DNA from: Enterobacter vonholyi
GTDB lineage: Bacteria; Pseudomonadota; Gammaproteobacteria; Enterobacterales; Enterobacteriaceae
NCBI RefSeq assembly: GCF_008364555.1
Contig: NZ_VTUC01000006.1
Coordinates: 558,001 to 622,000, forward strand
DNA: 64,000 bases
Direction of reading: 5' to 3'
Shown: positions 34,964 to 43,850 of the stretch, piece by piece
Layout: each line of letters begins with the position of its first letter
Position numbering within the stretch: the first letter of the stretch is position 1
Notes under the pieces: model-generated
The model's database searches: none
The model's input: only the letters and a program-made list of their open reading frames with translations
What the model was told of the DNA's origin: nothing
Translations under genes and position numbers: made by a program

Positions 34964-35911
34964 ATGCCTTCATTACTTTTACAGTCACTGTTTCCACTCG
35001 TCTTTATTATGTTACTTGGATGGCTAAGTGGAAAGTTGGGATATTCCCGGCGTGAAGATGCAAACGTCATGGCAACCGTGGTGATTCGTTTCGCCCTTCC
35101 TTTTCATCTTTTTATTGGTGCATTGCATACCGATCCCAATAAAATTAAGAACCTGACCTTTATGGCCGTTTTGGTGGTCGGTTTAATGGGGTCGTATTTG
35201 CTGACCTTATTTATTTCACGCTACGTTTTTCGCCACGATATCAAAACCAGCGCCATTCAGTCTCTGGTTTGCGCCTTTCCTGATATGGCCTACTTTGGCG
35301 CACCGGTTCTGGCGGTATTGATTGGGCCGGAAGGATTTATCGGCGTGCTGATCGGCAATATTATTACCAGCGTTATCATGATCCCCCTGACTATCGTCCT
35401 GATTCGTATGGGTGATAAAAGCGGTCATGCTGGCCTGGAGGCGCTGCATCCGGGCGCGATGATCGTGCAAAACCTCATCAAAGCGGCACGCAACCCTATC
35501 GTCTGGATCCCGGTTTCCGGCGTATTGCTCAGCCTGGCCGGCGTGCAAATCCCTGCCATTCTCAGCATGCCTATTGAGATGGTTGGCAAGGTTTCAGGCG
35601 GACTGTCCCTGTTTGCCCTCGGCCTGCTGTTTTACGGTGAACGTCCAAAACTGAACGTGCAGACATTTACCAATATCAGTATTAAAAACTTAATTCAGCC
35701 AGCAATGATGGCCGCCGCCGGGCTCGCCTTTGGCCTGAGCCATACCTTACTACAGCAGGTAGTAATTATTGGCGCAACACCTTCCGCGATTGCGGCGGGG
35801 ATGTTTGCGTTGCGCAGCGATACCTATATTGATACCGCATCCTCTTCCATATTAATTGGCACTGCCATCGGGGTCGTGACCGAAGGCATCATGATTTATT
35901 TAATCTCTTAA
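34964..35911 (+). CDS. AEC-family transporter
   Basis: A 315-aa inner-membrane protein of the auxin efflux carrier family with about ten helices in two repeats. The N-terminal segment [17 protein letters not shown] and the conserved [14 protein letters not shown] repeat motif are characteristic. Bacterial relatives include MdcF (malonate) and MleP-like malate permeases. It lies 32 bases upstream of a malic enzyme gene and most likely moves malate or the derived product. AGGA precedes the ATG. Confidence 0.9.
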   Translation: MPSLLLQSLFPLVFIMLLGWLSGKLGYSRREDANVMATVVIRFALPFHLFIGALHTDPNKIKNLTFMAVLVVGLMGSYLLTLFISRYVFRHDIKTSAIQSLVCAFPDMAYFGAPVLAVLIGPEGFIGVLIGNIITSVIMIPLTIVLIRMGDKSGHAGLEALHPGAMIVQNLIKAARNPIVWIPVSGVLLSLAGVQIPAILSMPIEMVGKVSGGLSLFALGLLFYGERPKLNVQTFTNISIKNLIQPAMMAAAGLAFGLSHTLLQQVVIIGATPSAIAAGMFALRSDTYIDTASSSILIGTAIGVVTEGIMIYLIS

Positions 35912-35943
35912 TCTGTTTTATTAAAAAAATTCAGGAGTTAACC

Positions 35944-37629
35944 ATGTCCCGGAAAGAAGTTCTGTACACCCCCTATAACGGTGCCGTATTGCTGGAAAAC
36001 CCGCTACTAAATAAAGGGCTCGCATTTATTAAAGAAGAGCGTGATAATTTTAATCTGCATGGGTTATTGCCGCATAACGTTGAAACCATTGAAGAGCAAA
36101 CCGAGCGCGCCTGGGTGCAGTTCTGCCATTTTAAAAGCGATATTTCGCGTCATGTTTACCTGCGAAATATTCAGGACACCAATGAAACTCTCTTTTATAA
36201 CCTCTTGCGTTCGCATCTGAAAGAGACGTTACCGATTATCTATACCCCGACGGTCGGTGAAGCCTGCGAGCATTTCTCCACGATTTATCGACGCGCGCGC
36301 GGCCTGTTTATTTCATGGCCTAACCGCCATCGTATTGATGAGATGCTGCAAAGCTTTTCGCGCAACGACGTTCGCGTGATTGTGGTGACGGACGGGGAAC
36401 GTATTTTAGGGCTTGGCGATCAGGGTATCGGCGGGATGGGCATTCCAATTGGCAAGCTGTCGCTTTATACCGCCTGCGGAGGGATCCACCCGGCCTCCAC
36501 CCTCCCGATTATGCTGGATGTCGGCACCAATAATCAGCAACACCTCGACGACCCGATGTACATGGGCTGGCGCCACCCGCGCATCAGCGACGACCAGTAC
36601 GCTGAGTTTATGGATATGTTTGTCAGCACCGTTAAAGCGCGCTGGCCCAACGTTCTCCTGCAGTTTGAAGACTTTGCGCAGAAAAACGCCACGCGACTTC
36701 TCCAGCGCTACCGCGACCAGCTGTGCTGTTTCAATGATGACATCCAGGGCACGGCAGCCGTCACCGCCGGTACGCTGATGGCTGCGGCCCATGCCGCGGG
36801 TACGCGCATTCGCGATCAGCGCGTGGTCTTTTTGGGCAGCGGCTCTGCCGGGTGCGGGATCGCTGAAAAAATTGTGGCGCTGATGGTGGACGACGGCCTG
36901 ACCGAGTCCGAAGCCCGCAGCCGGATCTTTATGGTCGATCGCTTCGGCCTGCTGACCGACGACATGACAAACCTGCTCGATTTCCAGAAAAACCTGCTTA
37001 CCGCGCGCGATGCCGTTTGCAGCTGGCAGGTGGACGCGAAGAATATTTCCCTTCTGGACGTGGTGAAGAACGCGCATCCCACGGTGATGATCGGCGTTTC
37101 AGGCCAGCCTGGGCTGTTCAGCGAAGAGATCGTCAAAGAGATGCATCGCCATTGTCCGCGCCCCATCATCATGCCGCTCTCGAACCCGACCTCGCGGGCG
37201 GAAGCCCAGCCGCAGGATCTTATCGCCTGGACACAGGGTGCCGCGCTGGTGGCCACCGGCAGCCCGTTCGCTCCGGTGTTCTGGGAGAATGCGCACTACG
37301 AGATCGCCCAGTGTAACAACGCCTATATTTTCCCTGGTCTGGGGCTTGGCGTGCTGGCCTGCAACGCGCGCCGGGTGACGGAAGAGATGCTGATGGCAGC
37401 AAGCCGCAGCCTGGCCGCACAGTCTCCACTGGTGACCACGGAAAGAGGCGGACTGCTGCCGCCGGTAGATCAGATTGAAACGGTTTCACGCCAGATTGCC
37501 GTCGCCGTCGCCCGGGCCGCCATTGAACAAGGCGTGGCGCCGTCTTTAGATGATGAAACCCTGATGGCGCGCATTGAGAAGACCTGGTGGCAGGCAGACT
37601 ATGCGCCGTACCGCCGTTCTGCGCTGTAG
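35944..37629 (+). CDS. NAD-dependent malic enzyme, MaeA-like
   Basis: A 561-aa decarboxylating malate dehydrogenase converting malate to pyruvate and CO2 with NAD+. The Y-T-P-T-V-G-E-A-C catalytic tyrosine region, the [15 protein letters not shown] motif, F-N-D-D-I-Q-G-T-A and the nucleotide-binding [10 protein letters not shown] are all present. It is clearly related to, but a diverged paralog of, E. coli MaeA (SfcA). Malolactic enzymes share this fold, so a lactate-forming activity cannot be excluded from sequence alone. CAGGAG precedes the ATG. It forms an operon with the AEC transporter. Confidence 0.93.
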   Translation: MSRKEVLYTPYNGAVLLENPLLNKGLAFIKEERDNFNLHGLLPHNVETIEEQTERAWVQFCHFKSDISRHVYLRNIQDTNETLFYNLLRSHLKETLPIIYTPTVGEACEHFSTIYRRARGLFISWPNRHRIDEMLQSFSRNDVRVIVVTDGERILGLGDQGIGGMGIPIGKLSLYTACGGIHPASTLPIMLDVGTNNQQHLDDPMYMGWRHPRISDDQYAEFMDMFVSTVKARWPNVLLQFEDFAQKNATRLLQRYRDQLCCFNDDIQGTAAVTAGTLMAAAHAAGTRIRDQRVVFLGSGSAGCGIAEKIVALMVDDGLTESEARSRIFMVDRFGLLTDDMTNLLDFQKNLLTARDAVCSWQVDAKNISLLDVVKNAHPTVMIGVSGQPGLFSEEIVKEMHRHCPRPIIMPLSNPTSRAEAQPQDLIAWTQGAALVATGSPFAPVFWENAHYEIAQCNNAYIFPGLGLGVLACNARRVTEEMLMAASRSLAAQSPLVTTERGGLLPPVDQIETVSRQIAVAVARAAIEQGVAPSLDDETLMARIEKTWWQADYAPYRRSAL

Positions 37630-37638
37630 CGCTGGTCA

Positions 37639-37662
37639 TGCCCTCACCGCAGGGTGAGGGCA
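37639..37662. terminator. Stem-loop after the malic enzyme gene
   Basis: TGCCCTCACC pairs perfectly with GGTGAGGGCA around a GCAG loop, 10 bases after the malic enzyme stop and 12 before the convergent acyltransferase stop. It lacks a clear T run and probably works for both strands. Confidence 0.6.
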
Positions 37663-37673
37663 TTGCTGAGGGT

Positions 37674-38675
37674 TTAGTGCTGTACGCCTGAGCGGTCAGA
37701 AAATTCGCTGGCGGAGAGAATATCACCCCGTGTTGCCGCCTGTTTCTGGCGAGCATAACGGTCAGGTACCCCTTCAGGTCGCGTTTTGAAGCGACGGTGC
37801 AGCCACATATATTGTTCAGGCGCCATGCGTACGGCCTGCTCAATTGCCTTGTTCATCTGCGTCGCCACGACTTCTTTATCGCCGCCCTGCAACGCCTCAC
37901 TGATATCTTCCAGGATGATCAGCTCGTAACCGGTGCCGTCCGCCCTGCGCCGCGGCACAAAGGGTATGACGGCAGGGTTAGCGCTTTTGACCAGCATATA
38001 GCTGCCCGCCGTCGTCGCGGCATCCGGCACCGCGAAGAACGGCACAAACACGCTGTTGGTTTTGCCATAGTCGTGGTCCGGGGCGTACCACAAAATTTCA
38101 TTCTGCTTCAGCGAACGGATCATTCCCTTTAAATCATGGCGATCGAGCATGGTTTTGTTGGAGCGCAGGCGCCCGCGCGTCTGAAGCCAGTCCAGCAGGG
38201 CATTATTATTAGGACGATAAACCCCGATACCGGGGTTAAGCATGCCGAATATCCGCGCGCCCAGCTCAAGCGTCAGAAAATGCATTCCCACCAGCACCAC
38301 GCCCTTTCCTTGCGCTCTGGCTTTCTCCATATGCTCATAACCCGTCACGGTAAAGCATTTCCGCACTCGCCATGCAGGCCAGAACCACGCCATCCCGGTT
38401 TCGATTACCCCCATTCCTACCGATTCAAAATTACGCTGCAGCAATGACTCTCTCTCCGCCTTTTTCATCTCCGGGAAACAGAGCTCCAGGTTGCGGCGTG
38501 CAATCTCGACGCGGCGCGGAAGCAGGCGCATCGCCAGTCTACCCAGGCCATTACCGATTCTGAACAGAAGCGGATAAGGGAGCAGCATGATGAGCCACAG
38601 TGCCGCAATGCCGGCCCAGCTTAGCCAGTAACGGGGATGAAGAAAGGCGAGTGAAAAACGGGGTAATTTTGTCAT
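37674..38675 (-). CDS. Lipid A late acyltransferase, LpxL/LpxP family
   Basis: A 333-aa inner-membrane-associated acyltransferase that adds lauroyl or palmitoleoyl chains to Kdo2-lipid IVA. It has the catalytic H-x4-E motif H132-F-L-T-L-E137 at the position of E. coli LpxL, an N-terminal anchor (about 20-40) and the final block [19 protein letters not shown]. Residue choices are mixed between LpxL and LpxP, so I give no symbol. The protein has about 27 extra C-terminal residues compared with E. coli LpxL. ATG 38675 is preceded by AAGGA. As the locus differs from lpxL and lpxP in E. coli, it may be an extra copy. Confidence 0.88.
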   Translation of the reverse strand: MTKLPRFSLAFLHPRYWLSWAGIAALWLIMLLPYPLLFRIGNGLGRLAMRLLPRRVEIARRNLELCFPEMKKAERESLLQRNFESVGMGVIETGMAWFWPAWRVRKCFTVTGYEHMEKARAQGKGVVLVGMHFLTLELGARIFGMLNPGIGVYRPNNNALLDWLQTRGRLRSNKTMLDRHDLKGMIRSLKQNEILWYAPDHDYGKTNSVFVPFFAVPDAATTAGSYMLVKSANPAVIPFVPRRRADGTGYELIILEDISEALQGGDKEVVATQMNKAIEQAVRMAPEQYMWLHRRFKTRPEGVPDRYARQKQAATRGDILSASEFSDRSGVQH

Positions 38676-38867
38676 CAGAAAATTATCCTTTAACGTGTCT
38701 GTCCTTAATTGATTCTGTTGGAGATCTTTCCTAAGGATGTATGAAATGTCAGCCAGAAACGTAAAGTGTAACGGATAAGACAAAACGCATTTTTATCGAT
38801 TTTTGCGAAAAAGCGGGAAGATGAGAGGGGAAAAACCGGGGAGAGAGTTTCCCCCCGGCAGTTGCGC

Positions 38868-39098
38868 TTACATTGAATAGCCTGGCTTTTTGATTAGTTC
38901 GTCCAGCTTCGGTCCTATTTCGGTATCCCAGACCTGCGCCTTCCAGTCCTCCTGGTTCACCTGATTCAACGCAACGGACACGGAACTGTCTTTGCTGTTG
39001 AAATGGCGAATGATGACCTCAGCAATATCCTCGGCCAGGGCAGCTTTTTGTTCGTCGTTCAAATCACGGGGAAAACATTTGATATCTACGTGTGGCAT
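38868..39098 (-). CDS. pptA: PptA, 4-oxalocrotonate tautomerase family protein
   Basis: A 76-aa tautomerase whose catalytic Pro2 follows the initiator Met ([10 protein letters not shown]). The [11 protein letters not shown] middle and I-K-K-P-G-Y-S-M end match E. coli PptA (YdcE). It can interconvert enol and keto forms of phenylpyruvate-type compounds; the natural substrate is unknown. The start at 39098 is required to expose Pro2; an in-frame ATG further upstream would bury it. Confidence 0.93.
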   Translation of the reverse strand: MPHVDIKCFPRDLNDEQKAALAEDIAEVIIRHFNSKDSSVSVALNQVNQEDWKAQVWDTEIGPKLDELIKKPGYSM

Positions 39099-39135
39099 GT
39101 GCAGGCTTCCGGTTGTGAATGTGGGTTCCACGTTA

Positions 39136-39753
39136 TCAGATAATATTATTTGCCTTTAACACCTTGTGCAGTTCCGGCAGCTGACATACGGTGTCCGCAA
39201 TCGCCGTGAATTTAGGGGTGTTCTCGGCAAACCAGGCGTGACGAGGCCCCCAGGTGCGCGCCACCGCAATATAAACATCCAGCAGCGTCAGCCTTTCCCC
39301 CAGCGCGAACGGGGCAGCCTTGAGCTGGCTTTCGAACCACAAATAGAGGGACTTCCGGTATTCGATGCAGTTTTTCTGCAGCTGTTCGGGCGCATCCGGC
39401 ACCCAGCGTTCGGGATAGTCCGCATACGTAAACGTGGGGTAGACGTTGGCCACAAACCAGATGAGCAAACGCTGAAACTGCTGGCGTTCGGCCTGCCCCA
39501 CGGGCGGCGCGAGATCGGGACATCTGTCGAGCACCATCAGGGCAATCGCCGCCGTTTCGGTCATGATGGCGCCATTTTCGAGCTCCAGCGTAGGTACCTG
39601 ACACAGCGGGTTGAGCTTTTGCAGTAATTCACGCTGCGGACCGGGCTGGTCAAACCCGTCAACGTTGATAAATTGATAAGGGATATCAGCCAGGGTCAGC
39701 ATCACTTCACCGATCGCCGAGCCCCAGCCGGGTACGCCATAGAGTTTAATCAT
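39136..39753 (-). CDS. yncG: YncG, glutathione S-transferase-like protein
   Basis: A 205-aa cytosolic GST-fold protein: N-terminal thioredoxin-like domain (residues 1-78, with cis-proline motif C-Q-V-P-T-L and M-T-E-T-A-A-I) and an all-helical C-terminal domain. It matches E. coli YncG through most of its length ([20 protein letters not shown]). Biochemical activity is not established. It stands alone between pptA and the S-substituted cysteine operon; a glutathione link to that operon is possible but speculative. Confidence 0.9.
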   Translation of the reverse strand: MIKLYGVPGWGSAIGEVMLTLADIPYQFINVDGFDQPGPQRELLQKLNPLCQVPTLELENGAIMTETAAIALMVLDRCPDLAPPVGQAERQQFQRLLIWFVANVYPTFTYADYPERWVPDAPEQLQKNCIEYRKSLYLWFESQLKAAPFALGERLTLLDVYIAVARTWGPRHAWFAENTPKFTAIADTVCQLPELHKVLKANNII

Positions 39754-39794
39754 GTTGCCCCCTCGGGAATGAAAACCCTAAGTGTAGAGTACCC

Positions 39795-40682
39795 TTAGTA
39801 GGTTATCCCAGGCGGGTTGACCTCCGATTGCGCCACCGCTTCGCCCTGCTCGCCCCAGCGCGCCAGCACCTTCTGGTACTCTCCGCGCTTAATCGCGCCG
39901 TCCAGCGCGGCCTGCAGCGCGTAAACCAGCTCATTGCCCTTTTTAGTGGTCGTGGCAACAAACGCCTTCTTTGGCCCTAACCCCACGACGCGGGTTTTGC
40001 CGGTGAGCGCGGCTTTCCAGGATGAAACCGACTGAGGGCCAAAGAACACATCTGCCCTGCCGGACTGGATATAGAGATTGCCCGAGGCATCGTCGTGGAG
40101 ATAGACCGGCAGCGCGGGCGCCCGCCCCGCCTTTTTGTTCTCTTCGTTCCAGCCCAGCAGGATGCGCTCCTGATTGGTGCCAGAGCCAACAATCACCCTT
40201 TTCCCGGCCAGATCTGCCGCGCTTTTGATTGACTGAATATCGCTGGTGGATTTCACTGAAAACGCCAGCGAATCGACGCGATAGGTCGCAAAATCAAACT
40301 TCTCTTTACGCTGTTCGGTCACCGCAATGTTCACCAGCGCCACGTCGTAGCGCCCGGAAGCGATCCCCAGCGGCCAGTCTTCCCATGCCGTCGGCACCAG
40401 CTTTAGCTTCAGCCCCAGGCTGCCCGCCAGCAGGCGGGCGATATCCGGGTCGCTGCCAATCCGCGTGCGGTTATCGCTGGCCAGCAGCGCCAGCGGCGGG
40501 GGGGTCAGCATCGAGACGGCGACCGTCAGCGTACCCGGCTCAACGAATTTATAACCGGCGGGGATCTTCGCCACGGCCTGCCGATCCACCGTCACCGGCA
40601 GCGGCTGCTCGTTGGCTTTCAGATCGATGCTGGCGTGGCTCGCCGTCGTAAAAAGTAGCCCCGCCAGAAGTCCGTATTTCAT
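39795..40682 (-). CDS. Periplasmic amino acid-binding protein (second receptor of the operon)
   Basis: A 295-aa family 3 solute-binding protein with a signal peptide ending near S-H-A-S. It shares with the receptor at 42904-43836 the block W-E-D-W-P-L-G-I-A-S-G-R-Y-D-V-A, K-E-K-F-D-F-A-T-Y-R, and V-G-S-G-T-N-Q-E, showing a duplication. It is the last gene of an eight-gene operon with one permease and one ATPase. Two paralogous receptors serving one transporter is also the layout of the Bacillus TcyJKLMN cystine importer. It probably widens the range of S-substituted cysteines captured. Confidence 0.88.
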   Translation of the reverse strand: MKYGLLAGLLFTTASHASIDLKANEQPLPVTVDRQAVAKIPAGYKFVEPGTLTVAVSMLTPPPLALLASDNRTRIGSDPDIARLLAGSLGLKLKLVPTAWEDWPLGIASGRYDVALVNIAVTEQRKEKFDFATYRVDSLAFSVKSTSDIQSIKSAADLAGKRVIVGSGTNQERILLGWNEENKKAGRAPALPVYLHDDASGNLYIQSGRADVFFGPQSVSSWKAALTGKTRVVGLGPKKAFVATTTKKGNELVYALQAALDGAIKRGEYQKVLARWGEQGEAVAQSEVNPPGITY

Positions 40683-40691
40683 CTGCGCTCC

Positions 40692-41465
40692 TTACAGCAC
40701 TTTTGACAAGAACTGGCGCGTTCGCGCGTGTGACGGACGGTTTAACACCTCGTCACTGCTGCCCTGCTCGACAATTTTTCCGTCGACCATAAACACCACC
40801 TGATCCGCCACTTCCCGGGCAAAGCCGATCTCGTGAGTGACCACCACCAGCGTAGTGCCGGAGCGGGCCAGTTTTTTGATAACATCCAGCACTTCCCCCA
40901 CCAGCTCCGGATCCAGCGCCGAGGTGGGTTCATCAAACAGCATCACGCGTGGACGTAACGCCAGCGCGCGGGCAATGGCAATACGCTGCTGTTGCCCGCC
41001 GGAAAGATGCCGGGACCAGGCATCGGCTTTATCCCGCAGTCCGACCACATCCAGCAGGCTGTACGCTCTTTCCACCGCCTCTTTTTTACTGAGCTTTTTA
41101 TGCGCGATGGGCGCCTCAATCAGGTTTTCCAGCACCGTGAGGTGCGGAAAGAGGTTGAAGTTCTGAAAAACATAGCCCACGTTGACGCGCTGCTTGAGGA
41201 TCTCTTTCTCCTTCAGCTCGTAGAGCTTGTCGCCCTGACGACGGTAGCCAATGTAGTCCCCGTCAATCTGAATAAAGCCTTCGTCGACGCGCTCCAGATG
41301 GTTAATGGTGCGCAGCAGCGTCGATTTGCCCGACCCGGACGGCCCGAGAATAACCGTCACGGAACCGGGCGGGATCTCAAGCGAAACGTTGTCGAGCGCT
41401 TTATGGCGTCCAAAATACTTGCTGACGCCGGTAATGGAGATATGTCCTTCAGGAGAGGCTTGCAT
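40692..41465 (-). CDS. Polar amino acid ABC transporter ATP-binding protein
   Basis: A 257-aa ATPase of the GlnQ/HisP type. Walker A is G-P-S-G-S-G-K-S-T-L near residues 42-51, the Q-loop is in V-F-Q-N-F-N-L-F-P-H, the signature L-S-G-G-Q-Q-Q-R and Walker B M-L-F-D-E-P-T-S-A-L-D-P. ATG 41465 overlaps the permease gene by 17 bases; the longer open frame upstream is inside the permease. It powers the importer of this operon, comparable to TcyN or YxeO in Bacillus. Confidence 0.94.
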   Translation of the reverse strand: MQASPEGHISITGVSKYFGRHKALDNVSLEIPPGSVTVILGPSGSGKSTLLRTINHLERVDEGFIQIDGDYIGYRRQGDKLYELKEKEILKQRVNVGYVFQNFNLFPHLTVLENLIEAPIAHKKLSKKEAVERAYSLLDVVGLRDKADAWSRHLSGGQQQRIAIARALALRPRVMLFDEPTSALDPELVGEVLDVIKKLARSGTTLVVVTHEIGFAREVADQVVFMVDGKIVEQGSSDEVLNRPSHARTRQFLSKVL

Positions 41466-42375
41466 GGATAGGCTCCTGTGCTGTCGTGGTGGTGACGGAA
41501 CGGGTACGACGAGCGGCACGATTCTGATTAACCGCAGAGCGGCGTTCGCTGCGGGCAAGCGCGCGTTCAACACCGTACTGGATAGCGGACAGGACGGTGG
41601 TGATCGCCAGGTACCACGCGGCACCGACCATCAGCAGCGGGATCACCTCCTGCGTGCGGTTGTAGATCATCTGGATGGTATAGAACAGTTCCGGCATCGC
41701 CAGGACGTACACCATCGCCGTGCCCTTGGCGAGGCTGATGATTTCATTGAAGCCCGACGGCAGAATAGTGCGCAGCGCCTGAGGCAAAATGATGCGGACC
41801 GTGCGGCGCCAGGCCGGTAGGCCGAGCGCGGCGGCGGCCTCATACTGCCCGTGATCGACCCCGAGGAATCCGCCGCGAATGATCTCGGCGGTATAGGCGC
41901 TCTGCACCAGGGTTAACCCCACCACGGCGGTAGAGAACTGCCCCAGCACGTTGATGGTTTCAAAGCTGCCCCAGGTGATGCCGGTGAACGGCACGCCGAG
42001 CGAGAGCGTGTCGTAGAGATAGGAAAAGTTGTACAGGATGATCAGCACGACGATCAGCGGCAGCGAGCGAAACAGCCAGATGTAGGCCCACGCCAGGCTG
42101 CTCAGCAGCCAGGAAGAAGAGAGTCTCGCCAGGGCTAGCATGCCGCCAAACACCACGCTCAGCGCGGTACCGATCAGCGTCAGCAACAGGGTCTGCCCGA
42201 CGCCTTCGAGGATCACCGGGTCGAAGAACCAGCGGGCGAACACCGCCCACTCCCAGCGCGGGTTAAAGGCGACTGACTGAATCACGACCGCCAGGACAAA
42301 CAGCGCCACCGCGGCGCCGACGGCCCGCAGCGGATAACGCGCCGGGACCACCTTAATGGTTTCAACGTTGCTCAT
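41449..42375 (-). CDS. Polar amino acid ABC transporter permease
   Basis: A 308-aa HisM/GlnP-type permease with five core helices. The helix-loop marks are E-G-V-G-Q-T-L-L-L-T near 55, a middle A-Y-T-A-E-I-I-R-G-G-F-L-G-V-D-H-G-Q-Y-E-A-A-A-A-L-G (EAA loop) and P-Q-A-L-R-T-I-L-P. It has a hydrophobic N-terminal segment and a basic C-terminal tail (R-A-A-R-R-T-R) longer than in most relatives. As the only permease gene it should work as a homodimer, like YxeN. Confidence 0.92.
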   Translation of the reverse strand: MSNVETIKVVPARYPLRAVGAAVALFVLAVVIQSVAFNPRWEWAVFARWFFDPVILEGVGQTLLLTLIGTALSVVFGGMLALARLSSSWLLSSLAWAYIWLFRSLPLIVVLIILYNFSYLYDTLSLGVPFTGITWGSFETINVLGQFSTAVVGLTLVQSAYTAEIIRGGFLGVDHGQYEAAAALGLPAWRRTVRIILPQALRTILPSGFNEIISLAKGTAMVYVLAMPELFYTIQMIYNRTQEVIPLLMVGAAWYLAITTVLSAIQYGVERALARSERRSAVNQNRAARRTRSVTTTTAQEPIHASLS

Positions 42376-42384
42376 CGTCGTTCC

Positions 42385-42894
42385 TCATGCGGTTTTACTG
42401 AACGCTTCGCGTACCAGCGTTTTCGTGAATCGCAGCCGACCGTCAAACGGAGGCTGGCTGTACTCTTCCGGATCGCGGTTCAGATCGAACTGCGCCTGAT
42501 AGCCCTGGCTGAGATAGAGCCTGACCGCTTCCGGCTGGCGAAAGCCGGTTGTCAGGTAGATCTGACTGTACCCTGCCAGCACCGCCCTGCGCTCAAGCTC
42601 CTGCACCACGCGCCCTGCAAGCCCCTGCTGACGCAGGGTTTTGTCCGTCCAGATGCGTTTGATTTCCGCGGTGCGTTCGTCGAACGGTTTGTACGCGCCG
42701 GTGGCAATAATCTTCCCGTCGCGCTCCAGGACGATAAACAGCCCCTGCGGCGCTAAATACCACTCGGTGAGCTCAATTTCCGCATCTTTAGAGAAGTAGT
42801 CCCCGTAGCGAGCCGCATATTCCCCGAACAGCCCCTCGATAATGGGCTGAAGCTCGGCATCTTCCGGTGAAACATCACGAAATCGTTCGCTCAT
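42385..42894 (-). CDS. GNAT N-acetyltransferase (SnaA/SnaB-like by context)
   Basis: A 169-aa acetyl-CoA-dependent acetyltransferase. The GNAT acetyl-CoA loop is seen as I-W-T-D-K-T-L-R-Q-Q-G-L-A-G-R-V-V-Q-E-L, followed by Y-L-T-T-G-F-R-Q-P-E-A-V-R-L-Y and G-Y. In Bacillus, acetyltransferases encoded in equivalent operons (SnaA, SnaB) N-acetylate S-substituted cysteines before C-S cleavage. The same job is inferred here from its place between importer, monooxygenase and deacetylase genes. GGAGG sits just upstream; ATG 42894 is preferred over the adjoining GTG. Confidence 0.85.
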   Translation of the reverse strand: MSERFRDVSPEDAELQPIIEGLFGEYAARYGDYFSKDAEIELTEWYLAPQGLFIVLERDGKIIATGAYKPFDERTAEIKRIWTDKTLRQQGLAGRVVQELERRAVLAGYSQIYLTTGFRQPEAVRLYLSQGYQAQFDLNRDPEEYSQPPFDGRLRFTKTLVREAFSKTA

Positions 42895-42903
42895 CACGCC
42901 TCC

Positions 42904-43836
42904 TTAATCACCCAGGCCTGCCGGGTTCACTTCTGACTGAGGAATGCGCTCAACCCCTTCACCCCAGCGGTTCAGCACTTTGTCGTAATCGCCGTTTTTG
43001 ATGACGCCATTCAGCGCGGTTTGCACCGGCTCAACCAGCCCGCTGCCTTTCTTCAGCGTCACCGCGATGTGCGCCGCCTTCGGCCAGCCGCCGTCGACGC
43101 TACCCACCAGTTTGGTTTTCCCGTTCAGCGCCGCTTTCCATGCGCCAATCACGTTCGGACCAAAGTAGGCATCCGCGCGCCCGGACTGCAGCGCCAGGGT
43201 TTGGGCGGCATCGTCTTTGGTATAGATCGGGGTAAAGGGCTTCAGTCCTTTCTTCAGATTTTCAGCATTCCATGCCAGCAGGATGGCCTCCTGATTGGTG
43301 CCGGAGCCGACGATAATCCGCAGCCCGGCAATGTCTTCCGCCTTCTGCAGCGACGTAATCGGGCTGGTGGATTTCACATAAAAGCCGAGGGAGTCCTTCC
43401 GGTAGGTGGCGAAATCAAACTTCTCTTTACGCTCTTTGGTGACGGTGATGTTGCTGATGGCCGCATCGTATTTCCCGGACGCCACGCCCAGGGGCCAGTC
43501 TTCCCAGGAGGTTGGCACCACGTTCAGCTCCAGCCCCAGGCTGTCGGCGACCAGACGGGCGACGTCAACCTCGCTTCCCAGCAGCGTTTTGTTGTCGTCG
43601 GAGAAAACCGTCAGCGGCGGTTGATTGAGGCCCGCCACCGCCACGGTAAATTTCCCCGGCACGGCAAAGCGATAGTCTTTCGGCAGCTGTGCCACCGCAT
43701 CATTGTTTTTGGCGGTATTAATCGGCGTTTTATTGGCCTCAATGCTCACGCCGGTGCCGTTAATATTGACGTTCTCTGCCCAGACGGCAGGGGTAAAGGC
43801 CAGCGCGAGCGCCAGAACAAGCGATGATTTCTGCAT
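42904..43836 (-). CDS. Periplasmic amino acid-binding protein (first receptor of the operon)
   Basis: A 310-aa family 3 solute-binding protein with a clear signal peptide (M-Q-K-S-S-L-V-L-A-L-A...A-V-W-A, then E-N-V-N-I-N-G). Internal motifs D-V-A-R-L-V-A-D-S-L-G-L, W-E-D-W-P-L-G-V-A-S-G-K-Y-D-A-A and G-S-G-T-N-Q-E match the second receptor gene of the operon. It is 15 bases from the monooxygenase gene upstream and 9 from the acetyltransferase gene downstream. Ligand inferred as an S-substituted cysteine, cystine or N-acyl derivative. Confidence 0.88.
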   Translation of the reverse strand: MQKSSLVLALALAFTPAVWAENVNINGTGVSIEANKTPINTAKNNDAVAQLPKDYRFAVPGKFTVAVAGLNQPPLTVFSDDNKTLLGSEVDVARLVADSLGLELNVVPTSWEDWPLGVASGKYDAAISNITVTKERKEKFDFATYRKDSLGFYVKSTSPITSLQKAEDIAGLRIIVGSGTNQEAILLAWNAENLKKGLKPFTPIYTKDDAAQTLALQSGRADAYFGPNVIGAWKAALNGKTKLVGSVDGGWPKAAHIAVTLKKGSGLVEPVQTALNGVIKNGDYDKVLNRWGEGVERIPQSEVNPAGLGD

Positions 43837-43850
43837 AGCGGGGTTCTCTT

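Noticed and set aside
34840..35070. A 76-codon minus-strand frame in the malate-module gap
   Set aside because: It overlaps the start of the AEC gene antisense and reads as a hydrophobic chance peptide without ribosome site.
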